Positions 8,422 through 17,034 of a stretch of 64,000 nucleotides of DNA are shown piece after piece. Source of the stretch: CAWJHE01 sp963842455 (lineage in GTDB: Bacteria; Chloroflexota; Anaerolineae; Anaerolineales; UBA4823). Position 1 is the stretch's first letter; the number at the start of each line of letters is the position of its first letter. The notes under the pieces are model-generated. The model saw only the letters and a list, made by a program, of their open reading frames with translations, was not told the DNA's origin and did not search any database. The translations under genes and the position numbers were made by a program. The stretch is from contig CAWJHE010000006.1 in NCBI GenBank assembly GCA_963842455.1, positions 558,001 through 622,000 on the forward strand, read 5' to 3'.

Positions 8422-9976
8422 TTTTCGTGTCCGCCAACGCGATTATTTGCTTGAGATCTCGCGTGCCATTACTCAGGAATTGGACCTGGATATTGTTCTG
8501 GCGCGTATTCTGCACATCTCGATTGAAATGTTGGCGGGACAAGCGGGTTTAATCGCCTTAAGAGAGAGACCTGGGGGATGGCGGGTGGCAACATCCCAAA
8601 GCCTTCCCCCGGCTTTTCTCAGGCAGATTGAGCCTTTATTTGCTACAGTTCCTGAACATGAAGAACCTGCACGCTACGAATTACCGGAAATAAATCGATT
8701 ATTGCAGGGAATTACCCGGGCTGCCAGTATGGGGTTGTTAACCGGGGTGGCCTTACCCTTGATCGCTCGTAAAGAAGTAATTGGGGTCTTGTTTATTTTT
8801 CGGAATTACTTGGGTGTTTTTTCTGGTAATGACAAATCGATTTTGGAGAGTTTTGCAGACCAGGCTGCAATTGCGGTGCAGAATGCTCAGCTGTACACAC
8901 GCTTGCGATTCGAAGAACGCCGCATGGTGGCGATGTTGGACTCGGTGGCGGATGGCATATTGATCATCGCACCTGACCACACGATTGAACACTGCAACCC
9001 TGCGTTTGCGCGCATGCTAGGTAAGCCAGCTTCGAAAATTAAAGGATTGCCTCACGAAGAGGTTGTTCATTTTGTGAAGCAAAGAGAAGGTATGACATTG
9101 GAGCATGCCGAGATCGGTGGGTGGCCATTAACCCCGAATGCCTCCCTGTATGTGGAAGGTGATCTGGATCGAGTCGGCCAGACCCCTTTGCCCGTGGGTA
9201 TCACATACGCTCCATTATTGTCATCTGAGAGCGCACTGCTTAATATTATTGCTTCTGTACGCGATATCACTCGCTTTAGAGAAGCAGATGAGCTTAAGAG
9301 CACATTTGTCTCTGTTGTCAGTCACGAGCTAAAAACCCCGGTTGCCTTGATCAAAGGATATGTCAGCACCTTACGACGGGAAGATGCTACCTGGGACAGA
9401 GAAATTGTCCACGACAGCCTGGAAGTTATCGAAGAAGAAGCCGATCGTTTGACAGAATTGATTGAGAACTTGTTGGATGCCACCCGATTACAGGCTGGTG
9501 TATTATCGATGAACCTTTCGGAGGTTTTTTTAGACGACCTGGCACAGCGAATTGCTCAACGATTTCAGACCCAAACTGAAATTCATCAGTTTGTGGTTGA
9601 ATTTCCCCAAAACTTTCCAGTTATCTTGGGCGATGACGATCGTTTGGCTCAAGTCTTCTCTAACTTGCTTTCCAACGCCATAAAATATTCTCCCAAAGGC
9701 GGCATTATCCGTGTTGAAGGACAGGTGTTGCCTACGCAGGTGATCGTTTGTGTCAGTGATCAAGGCGCAGGGATAGCGGTGGGGGATATCCCACATGTTT
9801 TTGATCGATTTTACAGGGCGACGGATGCATCAAAAACCACCAAAGGAGCAGGTCTTGGCTTATACCTCACCCGTGCGGTAATCCAGGCGCATGGAGGTAG
9901 AATTTGGGTGGATCCAAAACCCGGCGCAGGCGCAAGAATTTGTTTTTCTTTACCGAGAGAATTGCCCCAAAAGTAA
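8411..9976 (+). CDS. Soluble GAF-PAS sensor histidine kinase
   Basis: About 521 residues from a TTG at 8411, which has a perfect GGAGGA at 8397-8402 with 8-base spacing; the frame is also open from GTG 8390. Both lie inside the end of the aminotransferase gene, so translation is coupled. A GAF domain covers about 10-170 (ends DQAAIAVQNAQLY), a PAS domain about 175-295 (MLDSVADGILIIAPDHTI), then HisKA with FVSVVSHELKTPVALI (phospho-His about 305) and a HATPase with SNLLSNAIKYS, DQGAGI and GAGLGLYL. There are no membrane helices, so it is cytosolic. No partner response regulator is adjacent. Confidence 0.92.
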   Translation: MLPDFRVRQRDYLLEISRAITQELDLDIVLARILHISIEMLAGQAGLIALRERPGGWRVATSQSLPPAFLRQIEPLFATVPEHEEPARYELPEINRLLQGITRAASMGLLTGVALPLIARKEVIGVLFIFRNYLGVFSGNDKSILESFADQAAIAVQNAQLYTRLRFEERRMVAMLDSVADGILIIAPDHTIEHCNPAFARMLGKPASKIKGLPHEEVVHFVKQREGMTLEHAEIGGWPLTPNASLYVEGDLDRVGQTPLPVGITYAPLLSSESALLNIIASVRDITRFREADELKSTFVSVVSHELKTPVALIKGYVSTLRREDATWDREIVHDSLEVIEEEADRLTELIENLLDATRLQAGVLSMNLSEVFLDDLAQRIAQRFQTQTEIHQFVVEFPQNFPVILGDDDRLAQVFSNLLSNAIKYSPKGGIIRVEGQVLPTQVIVCVSDQGAGIAVGDIPHVFDRFYRATDASKTTKGAGLGLYLTRAVIQAHGGRIWVDPKPGAGARICFSLPRELPQK

Positions 9977-10097
9977 TGGCAATCGAGTGTTCCTGCAAAG
10001 GCAGATACACAAAAAAACTGACCTGATCACACGGCATAAAAATCCAATATCAAATTTCAGGTAGTTCTGATTATTATAGAAGATAGGAGTATGTTAA

Positions 10098-11444
10098 ATG
10101 CCAAGAACGAGAATTCAATGCCCCAATTGCCAGCAGCCAGTGGTTGCTGAACTAAACCAATTGTTCGATCTCAACGAAGACCCTTCAGCCAAACAACGTC
10201 TGCTAAGCGGGGCATTCAACCTGATCCAGTGTCCAAGTTGTGGTTACCAGGGAAACGTGGCCACACCTCTGGTGTATCACGATATGGAGAAAGAATTGCT
10301 ACTAACTTTTGTTCCTCCCGAATTTGGATTGAAACGAGATGAACAGGAAAAGGTGATTGGCAGTTTGATCACCCAGGTTTTTAACCGGTTACCGCAAGAA
10401 AAGCGAAAAGGATATTTATTCAATCCCCAAGCAACCCTGACCATCCAGGGATTAATAGAAAGAATTCTAGAAGCCGATGGAATTACACGGGAGATGATTC
10501 AGGGCCAGCAGGATCGAATCAACCTGATCCGCCGCTTGGTTGCAGTCACAGATGATCAAGCCTTTGAAGAAATCGCTGTACAGGAAGATCAAATGATTGA
10601 TGCCGAATTTTTCGGCTTATTGGGTCGTTTTGTTGAGACTGCTATGATGACCAATGACCGGCAGTCAGCCCAGGCATTATCGGACTTACAACGAAAACTA
10701 TTACCGGTAACCACCTATGGCCAGGTGTTGCAGCAGCAATCGCAAGAAGTACAGGCTGCCATACAAGATTTACAGGCGCTTGGGAAAGATCTCACCCAAG
10801 AAAAACTGTTGGACTTAATCGTTCAAGCTCCAAACGACATCAGGTTAAGCGTTTTGGTTAGCCTGGCAAGACAGGCGATGGATTATTCGTTCTTTCAATC
10901 TTTGAGCAATCGGATTGACCAGGCTAAAGGAGAAGAGCTCAATCAATTAATCGAATTGCGCACAAAACTCTTGGAGATAACCCAAGAGATGGACCGTCAG
11001 ATGGAACAGAAGGTTGCACAAGTACGAAAAACGCTAGACCAAATTCTAAAATCCCCGAACACAGAAGAAGCAATTGTCCAGGCCCTGCCATTAATTGATG
11101 ATGTATTCATGCAAGAGCTTGAATCCATGTTAAGACAGGCTCGTTCTCAAGGCGATCTTGAAAAATCTGCCAAGCTGAATAAGATTTTAGAAACTGTGGA
11201 ACAATTAAATACACTACCAGGTTCGGCACTGATTGAAGAATACCTGGATGCGCCTGATGATGAAGCCAGGCAGACCTTCTTAGAGAGCAACCAGGATCAG
11301 ATTGATCAGGAATTCATGGATATGTTGGCGGGTTTGGTTTCTCAAGTGGAATCCGCAAATGATCCTGCGTTAGTAGAGCGGGTAAAAGCGGCTAATCGAC
11401 AGGCTGTTCGTTTTACAATGCAAAGGAACTTACGCAGTCAATAA
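10098..11444 (+). CDS. CpXC-domain zinc-ribbon protein with long helical tail
   Basis: 448 residues. The N-terminus has two Cys pairs, CPNC at residues 8-11 and CPSC about 40 residues later, separated by LLSGAFNLIQ; this is the CpXC domain (zinc-ribbon-like, function unknown). The remaining 380 residues are charged, Gln/Glu-rich and helical, with repeated LLxLI and coiled-coil-like heptads around 260-330. No signal peptide or membrane segment. AGGAG stands 8-12 nt upstream of the ATG. It is convergent with the FHA regulator, with stops 2 nt apart. The family is known in Chloroflexota and Firmicutes but has no assigned role; I do not assign one. Confidence 0.8.
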   Translation: MPRTRIQCPNCQQPVVAELNQLFDLNEDPSAKQRLLSGAFNLIQCPSCGYQGNVATPLVYHDMEKELLLTFVPPEFGLKRDEQEKVIGSLITQVFNRLPQEKRKGYLFNPQATLTIQGLIERILEADGITREMIQGQQDRINLIRRLVAVTDDQAFEEIAVQEDQMIDAEFFGLLGRFVETAMMTNDRQSAQALSDLQRKLLPVTTYGQVLQQQSQEVQAAIQDLQALGKDLTQEKLLDLIVQAPNDIRLSVLVSLARQAMDYSFFQSLSNRIDQAKGEELNQLIELRTKLLEITQEMDRQMEQKVAQVRKTLDQILKSPNTEEAIVQALPLIDDVFMQELESMLRQARSQGDLEKSAKLNKILETVEQLNTLPGSALIEEYLDAPDDEARQTFLESNQDQIDQEFMDMLAGLVSQVESANDPALVERVKAANRQAVRFTMQRNLRSQ

Positions 11445-11446
11445 AT

Positions 11447-12169
11447 TTACCTGGCAGGATTATCCAGCCGTAATCCATGCCCCCTTACAGTCACAACATA
11501 GGTGTGGGTGGGATCAATACTGGCGATTCTTTCACGCAGCCTGCGAACCAAAGCATCGAGAGCTTGTTCGCTGACTTCATAAGCCTGTTTTCCTCCCCAC
11601 ACCGCCGCAATCAGATCTGGGCGTGAAACAACCTTGCCTTGATGCTGGTAGAGAATCTCAAGCAGGCGGTATTGAGAAACCGAGAGAGGGGGCAGTATCT
11701 CTTTTTCTTTTTCCAATTGGTCTTCTATCTGGCAGCCGATCCATACTCGTCTTGAGCGATTATCCAGGCGTAAGCGTTTGCTATCCAAATGGGTTACCAG
11801 TTCAAGATTGGCAACGGTATCCCACTCCAGATAGGGTGAATCCAAAGGCAGCGTTGAATCTGAGCTTAAGAAGATGAATTTCTGAGCAAGAGCAATTTGA
11901 ATTACGTCACCATCATGAAGCAATGAAGTTCCATTTAGGAGGCTCCCATTCAGGTGAGTTCCATTTTTGCTTTGCAGGTCAGAGAGAGAAAGCCCCTGTG
12001 AACTAAGAAGAATTCTTGCATGATGTCTGGATACTTGCCGGTCGCTGATAACAATATCACAATCCGGTTCTCGCCCTAAAACCAGGTTGCTGCGGATAGC
12101 CCAGCGTTGTCCATTTAACGGCCCTGTCTGTGCTACCAGAAAGGCTACTTCATCTGAAGAATTTTGCAT
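11447..12169 (-). CDS. FHA domain-winged-helix transcriptional regulator
   Basis: 240 residues. N-terminal FHA domain at about 28-95 with GR (32-33), SRHH (47-50) and NG (69-70), the residues that bind phosphothreonine. C-terminal OmpR/PhoB-type winged helix at about 160-237: LSVSQYRLLEIL, then the recognition helix region EQALDALVRRLRERI and the wing YVVTVRGHGLRL. There is no receiver domain, so DNA binding would be controlled by phosphothreonine recognition, not by Asp phosphorylation. GAGGAG stands just before the ATG. Divergent from a Ser/Thr kinase gene 133 bp away, which is the obvious candidate partner. Similar logic is known for mycobacterial EmbR, but with the opposite domain order. 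Confidence 0.88.
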   Translation of the reverse strand: MQNSSDEVAFLVAQTGPLNGQRWAIRSNLVLGREPDCDIVISDRQVSRHHARILLSSQGLSLSDLQSKNGTHLNGSLLNGTSLLHDGDVIQIALAQKFIFLSSDSTLPLDSPYLEWDTVANLELVTHLDSKRLRLDNRSRRVWIGCQIEDQLEKEKEILPPLSVSQYRLLEILYQHQGKVVSRPDLIAAVWGGKQAYEVSEQALDALVRRLRERIASIDPTHTYVVTVRGHGLRLDNPAR

Positions 12170-12271
12170 AATTTCTCCTCAACTCCACGGGTATAATATC
12201 ATAGAATATCAAAATGGGAATCGAACAAAATGACTAGCAAACAACTAAATCCGAAAATGCGACAAAAAACC

Positions 12272-12289
12272 TCAGGAATGATTTCCTGA
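12272..12289 (+). promoter_or_regulatory. Inverted repeat directly before the Ser/Thr kinase start
   Basis: Perfect 7-bp arms TCAGGAA and TTCCTGA around TGAT, ending 13 nt before the ATG at 12303. No T-run follows, so it is not a terminator. As RNA it would fold just ahead of the ribosome site; as DNA it could be an operator. Confidence 0.45.
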
Positions 12290-12302
12290 AGAAGAATTCA
12301 AT

Positions 12303-13292
12303 ATGCCTGTTACATTGAAGAATGGTGAAGTACTGCGTGGGCGATACCGCATAAACCGGATTATTGGACAGGGTGGTATGGGTAGCATTTACCTGGCAGA
12401 TGATTTACGTCTGGAAGGTCGTTTGTGCGCGCTGAAGGAGGTAGAACATGATCGCAGCCTGCCTGCTGACCTGATCAAGCAAGCCAGGGAGCAGTTCTTG
12501 CGTGAAGCTACGGTTTTGGCTCGACTGGATCATCCTAATCTGCCAAAAGTTTCTGATTTCTTTTCTATCGGAATTCGAGATTACCTGGTAATGGATTTTG
12601 TTCCGGGTAAGGATTTGCGAACCTTGATGATGGACGCACGTCGCAATGGAGAATTCTTGCCAGAAAGAGATGTGTTAAGTTGGGCTAATCAAATCGCGGA
12701 TGCTTTGTATTATCTGCATAGTCAAAATCCCCCAATTTTGCACCGGGATATCAAACCGAGCAACTTAAAACTGACTCCCAGTGGTATGGTAAAGCTGGTA
12801 GATTTTGGTCTGGTAAAAATCCTGGCATCCGATGAAGTCACGATAACCGTATTGCAGGGGAGGGGAACTGCCTTGTACACACCTCTTGAACAATACGGTG
12901 GAGATACAGGTCACACAGATGCACGCAGCGATGTTTATGCTTTCGGATCGACACTCTATCATTTATTGTCCAATCACCCTCCGGTTGAGGCACGCGAGTT
13001 ATTCTTGAACCCCGATGGGTTAGTTCCTCCCAGGCAGTACAATCCGAATATCAGCCTGCGAACCGAACGCGCCATACTTTGGGCAATGAGCCTGCACCCA
13101 GATGATCGCCCGCAGGATGTTGAAGTTTTTCGACAAACTTTATTGGGAAATTGGGATCCGACCACCAAGCCCAAAGCAGCATTACCTCCCCCCAGTTTTA
13201 TTGACTTAATTTCGTCTCCGGTTGAAAGACTACTGATCTTGTTATCAGCCGGTTTGATTCTCTTGAGTCTCGCAGCAACCTTAATGAAATAA
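12303..13292 (+). CDS. Membrane-anchored Ser/Thr protein kinase (PknB-like)
   Basis: 329 residues. Hanks-type kinase domain at about 14-280: glycine loop GQGGMG (22-27), Lys45, HRDIKPSN (147-154) and DFG (167-169); all catalytic residues are present. The protein ends with a single hydrophobic helix at about 306-327 and only a residue or two beyond it, so it is tail-anchored, with no PASTA or other sensor outside. It is divergent from the FHA-winged-helix regulator, which carries a phosphothreonine-binding domain and may be its target. A 7-bp inverted repeat lies immediately upstream. Convergent with the GH3-like gene, 20 bp between stops. Confidence 0.93.
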   Translation: MPVTLKNGEVLRGRYRINRIIGQGGMGSIYLADDLRLEGRLCALKEVEHDRSLPADLIKQAREQFLREATVLARLDHPNLPKVSDFFSIGIRDYLVMDFVPGKDLRTLMMDARRNGEFLPERDVLSWANQIADALYYLHSQNPPILHRDIKPSNLKLTPSGMVKLVDFGLVKILASDEVTITVLQGRGTALYTPLEQYGGDTGHTDARSDVYAFGSTLYHLLSNHPPVEARELFLNPDGLVPPRQYNPNISLRTERAILWAMSLHPDDRPQDVEVFRQTLLGNWDPTTKPKAALPPPSFIDLISSPVERLLILLSAGLILLSLAATLMK

Positions 13293-13312
13293 GCACACTA
13301 TAGAGTTGTTGC

Positions 13313-16189
13313 CTAGGTTTTGATGCGCTCTTCCTCTTCGCTTTTGTAGGCTCGCTCCAATAAATTTTTCCAGATCAAGACGAAAAAAAGACCCAAAACA
13401 GAACCGCTAAAAGTGCTGAGAAAAACAGCGCCTGAGATGGATTGGTCCAATAAGATGCTACTTCCTGGAAACCCAAAAGTAACATACGTGTAAGCCAACA
13501 GCCCTCCACAAAAAGCGATAAATGCCGCTCTTGCACCCCAGCGGATGTTTCCCAGAAAAGCAGACAATTGATATGTGGCCCAGGCAATACTGATTGAGAT
13601 TAACATGGCAACCAACCAATCGGTAAAGCCGGGGCGTGGTTCTTCTGGCTCAAGAGGTGGTGCTTGGGTTACAGACAACTTGGGTTCCTGAGTAGGAGTA
13701 GGTTCAGGGGTTTGAGTGGGTTGTTCTGGGAGGGGGGTGACAAAACCGTTTGATGTGGATGCAGGTATTTCCAGCCTGAGTATGTTTGAAATGGCATTTT
13801 CGCTTTCGGCATGGGCATCCAGTGCGCCTGAGTTGATCACCGAAAAAACTGTCCTGGCGCGCCCATCGCTCGTGTATTCCACCTGGCGAATACTGGTTGT
13901 ATCGGAGCCAAAGGAGAAGATAAACGAAACTTGTGTCCCATCTGGCACAGGATTTCCATTGTGATCGAGAATTAATCCGGTGCGGAAAGGAATGATGTCG
14001 CCAATACGATATTCCGGGGGTGGTGTTGGAGATGGGGTAACGTCGACTGCAGTTGTCTCTTGTTCGGGCAAATCTAGCTCTAAGCTGATCTGAATTTCTG
14101 GATCAGGAAACAATGCTTCGTTTAAGTCATAACCTACTCCTGGAATGGATACAGGGGAGGCGCTGGATGGTCTGAGTTCTCGGAACAGTAAATATGAGGC
14201 AATATCGATGAATTGCGATGATGCGCTATAAAGTGAAAAAAGCGCAGTTAATTTTGAAATGTTGGTTGCATCAAGATAATTGGGTTCTGAAAACGTAAAA
14301 AGAATTAATCTCTTCTGTTGAAACAAATCAGGACGTTCTGATAAAAACCGGGACAATGTCTGGTATGAAGGCCGATCGATCTGGGAATCTAACATGGAAA
14401 AGATGATCCAGTTTGCTCGTTGAAGATCTCTGTGAAGATCAGAGGTCGTGGAAAAATCGCTCAACATAACATCCAGATCTTGCAAGGAATAGGATGTGAG
14501 ATTATTGGGAATGATTTGCCCGCCAGCTTGAGGTCCATATAAACGTACAACAAATTCTTGAAAGCTGTTGAGTGTCATCAATGGGGTTGGCGTACATTGA
14601 GAACAAAGTTTTGATGTGCGTGTATCTGTGATAAAGACGATGCGATCATTTTGGTTGGGTGGATCAGGGATGTTTTCGTCCAAATCTTCTGGGGAAGGAC
14701 TGATGAGTGTGGCGGCTTGTCTGGCAACATCAAAGATAACAGAAGAAGCATCGCTTTTATCGAAATTATTGGCAGTGGGGAGAACGTTGAATAAAGTAAA
14801 GTTCCCGTACATGCTATATTTACGGCTTAGAATTCTGAGAACGGATTCATCCACCCGCTGTGCAAAGGCTGAATCTTCCCGGTATTTCTGATTGAAAAAC
14901 TCGAGTGTACGGGTTGTAGCCAGAAGAGGTTCAGTTTCCAGTGTGTTTGTGAAGTCTCCGATATACAACAAATCGTTGCCGGATAAAAAGGCATTCAGAG
15001 CAACCCGGCGGGCGTCAAACATTTGACTGGTTAGATCATAAAAGCGGCGGACTGCAGGACTGCCCAAATCATCGGACACCATTAATCCACCGCTTGCGCG
15101 CCATGTATTTAATTCGGGCAGATTGATTAATAGGCTAAGTGCTTGAGGATCGAAACTCACTGGACGAGTGGTTGCTCGGATACTCCCCTGTAAACCCTGG
15201 TAACGAATATGGGAGGTTAGTAATCCATCTGTGGTTTCTTCTTTGGATGAGGCATTGCCAGTTACTGAAAAAAAAGGCGCCAAATCGAAACTTTTCAACT
15301 CATCCAACGATTTTCGAATTGTAGAAACTTCCTCTTCGGGCAAGCGATCGGAACTGCCATGTCCAGGGAAATGTTTAGCTATGACAGCAACTTTGTTGGC
15401 AGAACCCGTGTGGATACCGCGGATGTATGCTTTCCCCATTTGAGAGACCCAATAAGGATCTCCACCAAAAGAGCGTGTGCCACGATTACCAGTTGTCTCA
15501 ATTAACCGGGCTTCCAAAACATCCAAAGATGGTCCAATCAGCAAATTAAATCCAAGTGCGGAGAGTTCTTGCCCCAAAATAGAGCCTACTTGCTCCGAAA
15601 GGCCTGGGTTCCAGGTGGCGCCAAGCGCCATGGGATCGGGAAGCTGTGTCATCCCCGGGATGGTCTGATCGTATGGGTACCTCTCGGAGTTTTGAGCAAT
15701 TCCGATCCACAAAGGAATATAGAATAATTCTCCCTGGTTGTTTTCTGAAGTGTTGCTTTGGGTTTGAGAAGTTATTTGCCACTTTATTTGTTGGATCGCA
15801 CGATTTTGCTCCAATATTTCTTGGAAATCCATTGCTTCAGTGGAGTTAGCAAAATTATCATTGGAAATCTTTAGGATGACCCCTCCAATATGATAATCGG
15901 AGATTAATTGGTGAATGAGGCTGTCCTCATTTAGATTGGTTCCTTCGTAGGCGATCAGAAACAATTGTCCAACACGTTCTTCGGGACTCATTTGTTCCAG
16001 CAACTGAGCAGCCATTTCATTTGTTTGGTTCTCTGGGGTCGGCGTTTGCGCATAAGCCAGGTTTATAAATCCTTCGGGCAAGAACAACGTGAAAACCACC
16101 AACACAATCATGAACCAGCTCAGAGGGTTGGTCTTTTTCTGGTGAACTTTCTGGTCGATATGGGGAGTTAGCATGATTTTGTGGCTCAT
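13313..16189 (-). CDS. GH3 family-like membrane protein (NagZ-like domain, Asp-His dyad missing)
   Basis: 958 residues. N-terminal hydrophobic segment (about 25-47, ending AYA-Q) gives export. Residues about 58-470 match a glycoside hydrolase 3 N-terminal barrel: KHFPGHG at 272-278 and the nucleophile motif SDDLG (about Asp373). NagZ enzymes carry a D-S-H acid/base dyad a few residues after KHFPGHG; here that place reads SSDRLPEEE, so the dyad is absent. Two further regions follow: a beta-rich part at about 700-810 and a Pro/Thr linker (TPEPTPTQEP), then three or four membrane helices at about 855-945. It starts 2 nt after the CoA-transferase stop, with GGAG ahead. Cell-wall glycan work is plausible; enzymatic activity is uncertain. 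Confidence 0.8.
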   Translation of the reverse strand: MSHKIMLTPHIDQKVHQKKTNPLSWFMIVLVVFTLFLPEGFINLAYAQTPTPENQTNEMAAQLLEQMSPEERVGQLFLIAYEGTNLNEDSLIHQLISDYHIGGVILKISNDNFANSTEAMDFQEILEQNRAIQQIKWQITSQTQSNTSENNQGELFYIPLWIGIAQNSERYPYDQTIPGMTQLPDPMALGATWNPGLSEQVGSILGQELSALGFNLLIGPSLDVLEARLIETTGNRGTRSFGGDPYWVSQMGKAYIRGIHTGSANKVAVIAKHFPGHGSSDRLPEEEVSTIRKSLDELKSFDLAPFFSVTGNASSKEETTDGLLTSHIRYQGLQGSIRATTRPVSFDPQALSLLINLPELNTWRASGGLMVSDDLGSPAVRRFYDLTSQMFDARRVALNAFLSGNDLLYIGDFTNTLETEPLLATTRTLEFFNQKYREDSAFAQRVDESVLRILSRKYSMYGNFTLFNVLPTANNFDKSDASSVIFDVARQAATLISPSPEDLDENIPDPPNQNDRIVFITDTRTSKLCSQCTPTPLMTLNSFQEFVVRLYGPQAGGQIIPNNLTSYSLQDLDVMLSDFSTTSDLHRDLQRANWIIFSMLDSQIDRPSYQTLSRFLSERPDLFQQKRLILFTFSEPNYLDATNISKLTALFSLYSASSQFIDIASYLLFRELRPSSASPVSIPGVGYDLNEALFPDPEIQISLELDLPEQETTAVDVTPSPTPPPEYRIGDIIPFRTGLILDHNGNPVPDGTQVSFIFSFGSDTTSIRQVEYTSDGRARTVFSVINSGALDAHAESENAISNILRLEIPASTSNGFVTPLPEQPTQTPEPTPTQEPKLSVTQAPPLEPEEPRPGFTDWLVAMLISISIAWATYQLSAFLGNIRWGARAAFIAFCGGLLAYTYVTFGFPGSSILLDQSISGAVFLSTFSGSVLGLFFVLIWKNLLERAYKSEEEERIKT

Positions 16190-16191
16190 CC

Positions 16192-17034
16192 TTACTCCAG
16201 GCGGCTGCTTTCTTTCTCAATAATTTGCATTAATAATTGTCGTCTTTCTACTCCCGATAAAGTTTCTAAACGCCGGATACCCAAAGGGTCTATTTCTTCA
16301 CGTAAAAGTTGGATTTCCTGGGAGGTAGGCAAGGGCGTTTCATGCAAATCTGGGGCGATCTCCAGTTCAAAACCTGTGCGGGTCTGGATGTGTTCAATTT
16401 CTACGCCAGGGTGGTAACTGGTCAGACGCATATGAGCCTTGGGTGAATTATTGTCCCCGAAATCAAATTGCCCTAAATCCGTGATTAAGTATGTTGGACC
16501 ATGGCCGGCTATTCGATTGGGATGATGTCCTAAACCTGAAAGGAAATCTAATTTTGGAACGAATGTCAATCGTGAATGCCTGGGTACATATAAATGGATG
16601 TGATCAATAAAGGTGGTCACATCTGGAATACCACCCGTGCCAGGCAGGCGTAGTCGAGGTTTGTGATAATTCTTCCCAAAGGCGATATTGTTAAAATTGC
16701 CTTGCGGATCAACTTGTGCTGGGCGAAAAAATTCTTTCGGCCTCAGGCGAGGCAGCATGTCTGCTGCAGCTCGAACAAAACCGACTGTCGTTAGAGAATG
16801 GTCTAGCCAAAGGCTTTCAACATTCGTTAATCCAAGCGGGGCTGGTTGGCGGCAGATTCCCTGGCTGATTGCAGATGTGAAATATAGATTAGGCGCGTGC
16901 GTATGCCGGGCAAGTAAATATGCCGCGGCTACCAAGGGCGTTGCCAGTCCTTGTGCAACAATCTCGCCGTCTTGAATTTGACGAGACATGCACACGACCA
17001 TGATTTCATCCGGTGTACTATCTGCTTCTATCAC
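16192..17034 (-). CDS. CoA-transferase family I beta-subunit-like protein
   Basis: 280 residues from GTG 17034, which overlaps the end of the PLP dehydratase gene by 17 nt. The N-terminal region TPDEIMVVCMSRQIQDGEIVAQGLATPLVAAAYLLARHTHAPN is typical of GctB/IpdB-type subunits. A glycine-rich LPGTGGIPDV and a GHGPTYLITDLG segment are also typical. These proteins normally work with an alpha subunit from a neighbouring gene, but none is present in the window. The catalytic Glu of true CoA-transferases cannot be placed by eye, so an IpdB-like ring-hydrolase role is an alternative. It sits in a tight operon between the dehydratase and the GH3-like gene. Confidence 0.75.
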   Translation of the reverse strand: MIEADSTPDEIMVVCMSRQIQDGEIVAQGLATPLVAAAYLLARHTHAPNLYFTSAISQGICRQPAPLGLTNVESLWLDHSLTTVGFVRAAADMLPRLRPKEFFRPAQVDPQGNFNNIAFGKNYHKPRLRLPGTGGIPDVTTFIDHIHLYVPRHSRLTFVPKLDFLSGLGHHPNRIAGHGPTYLITDLGQFDFGDNNSPKAHMRLTSYHPGVEIEHIQTRTGFELEIAPDLHETPLPTSQEIQLLREEIDPLGIRRLETLSGVERRQLLMQIIEKESSRLE

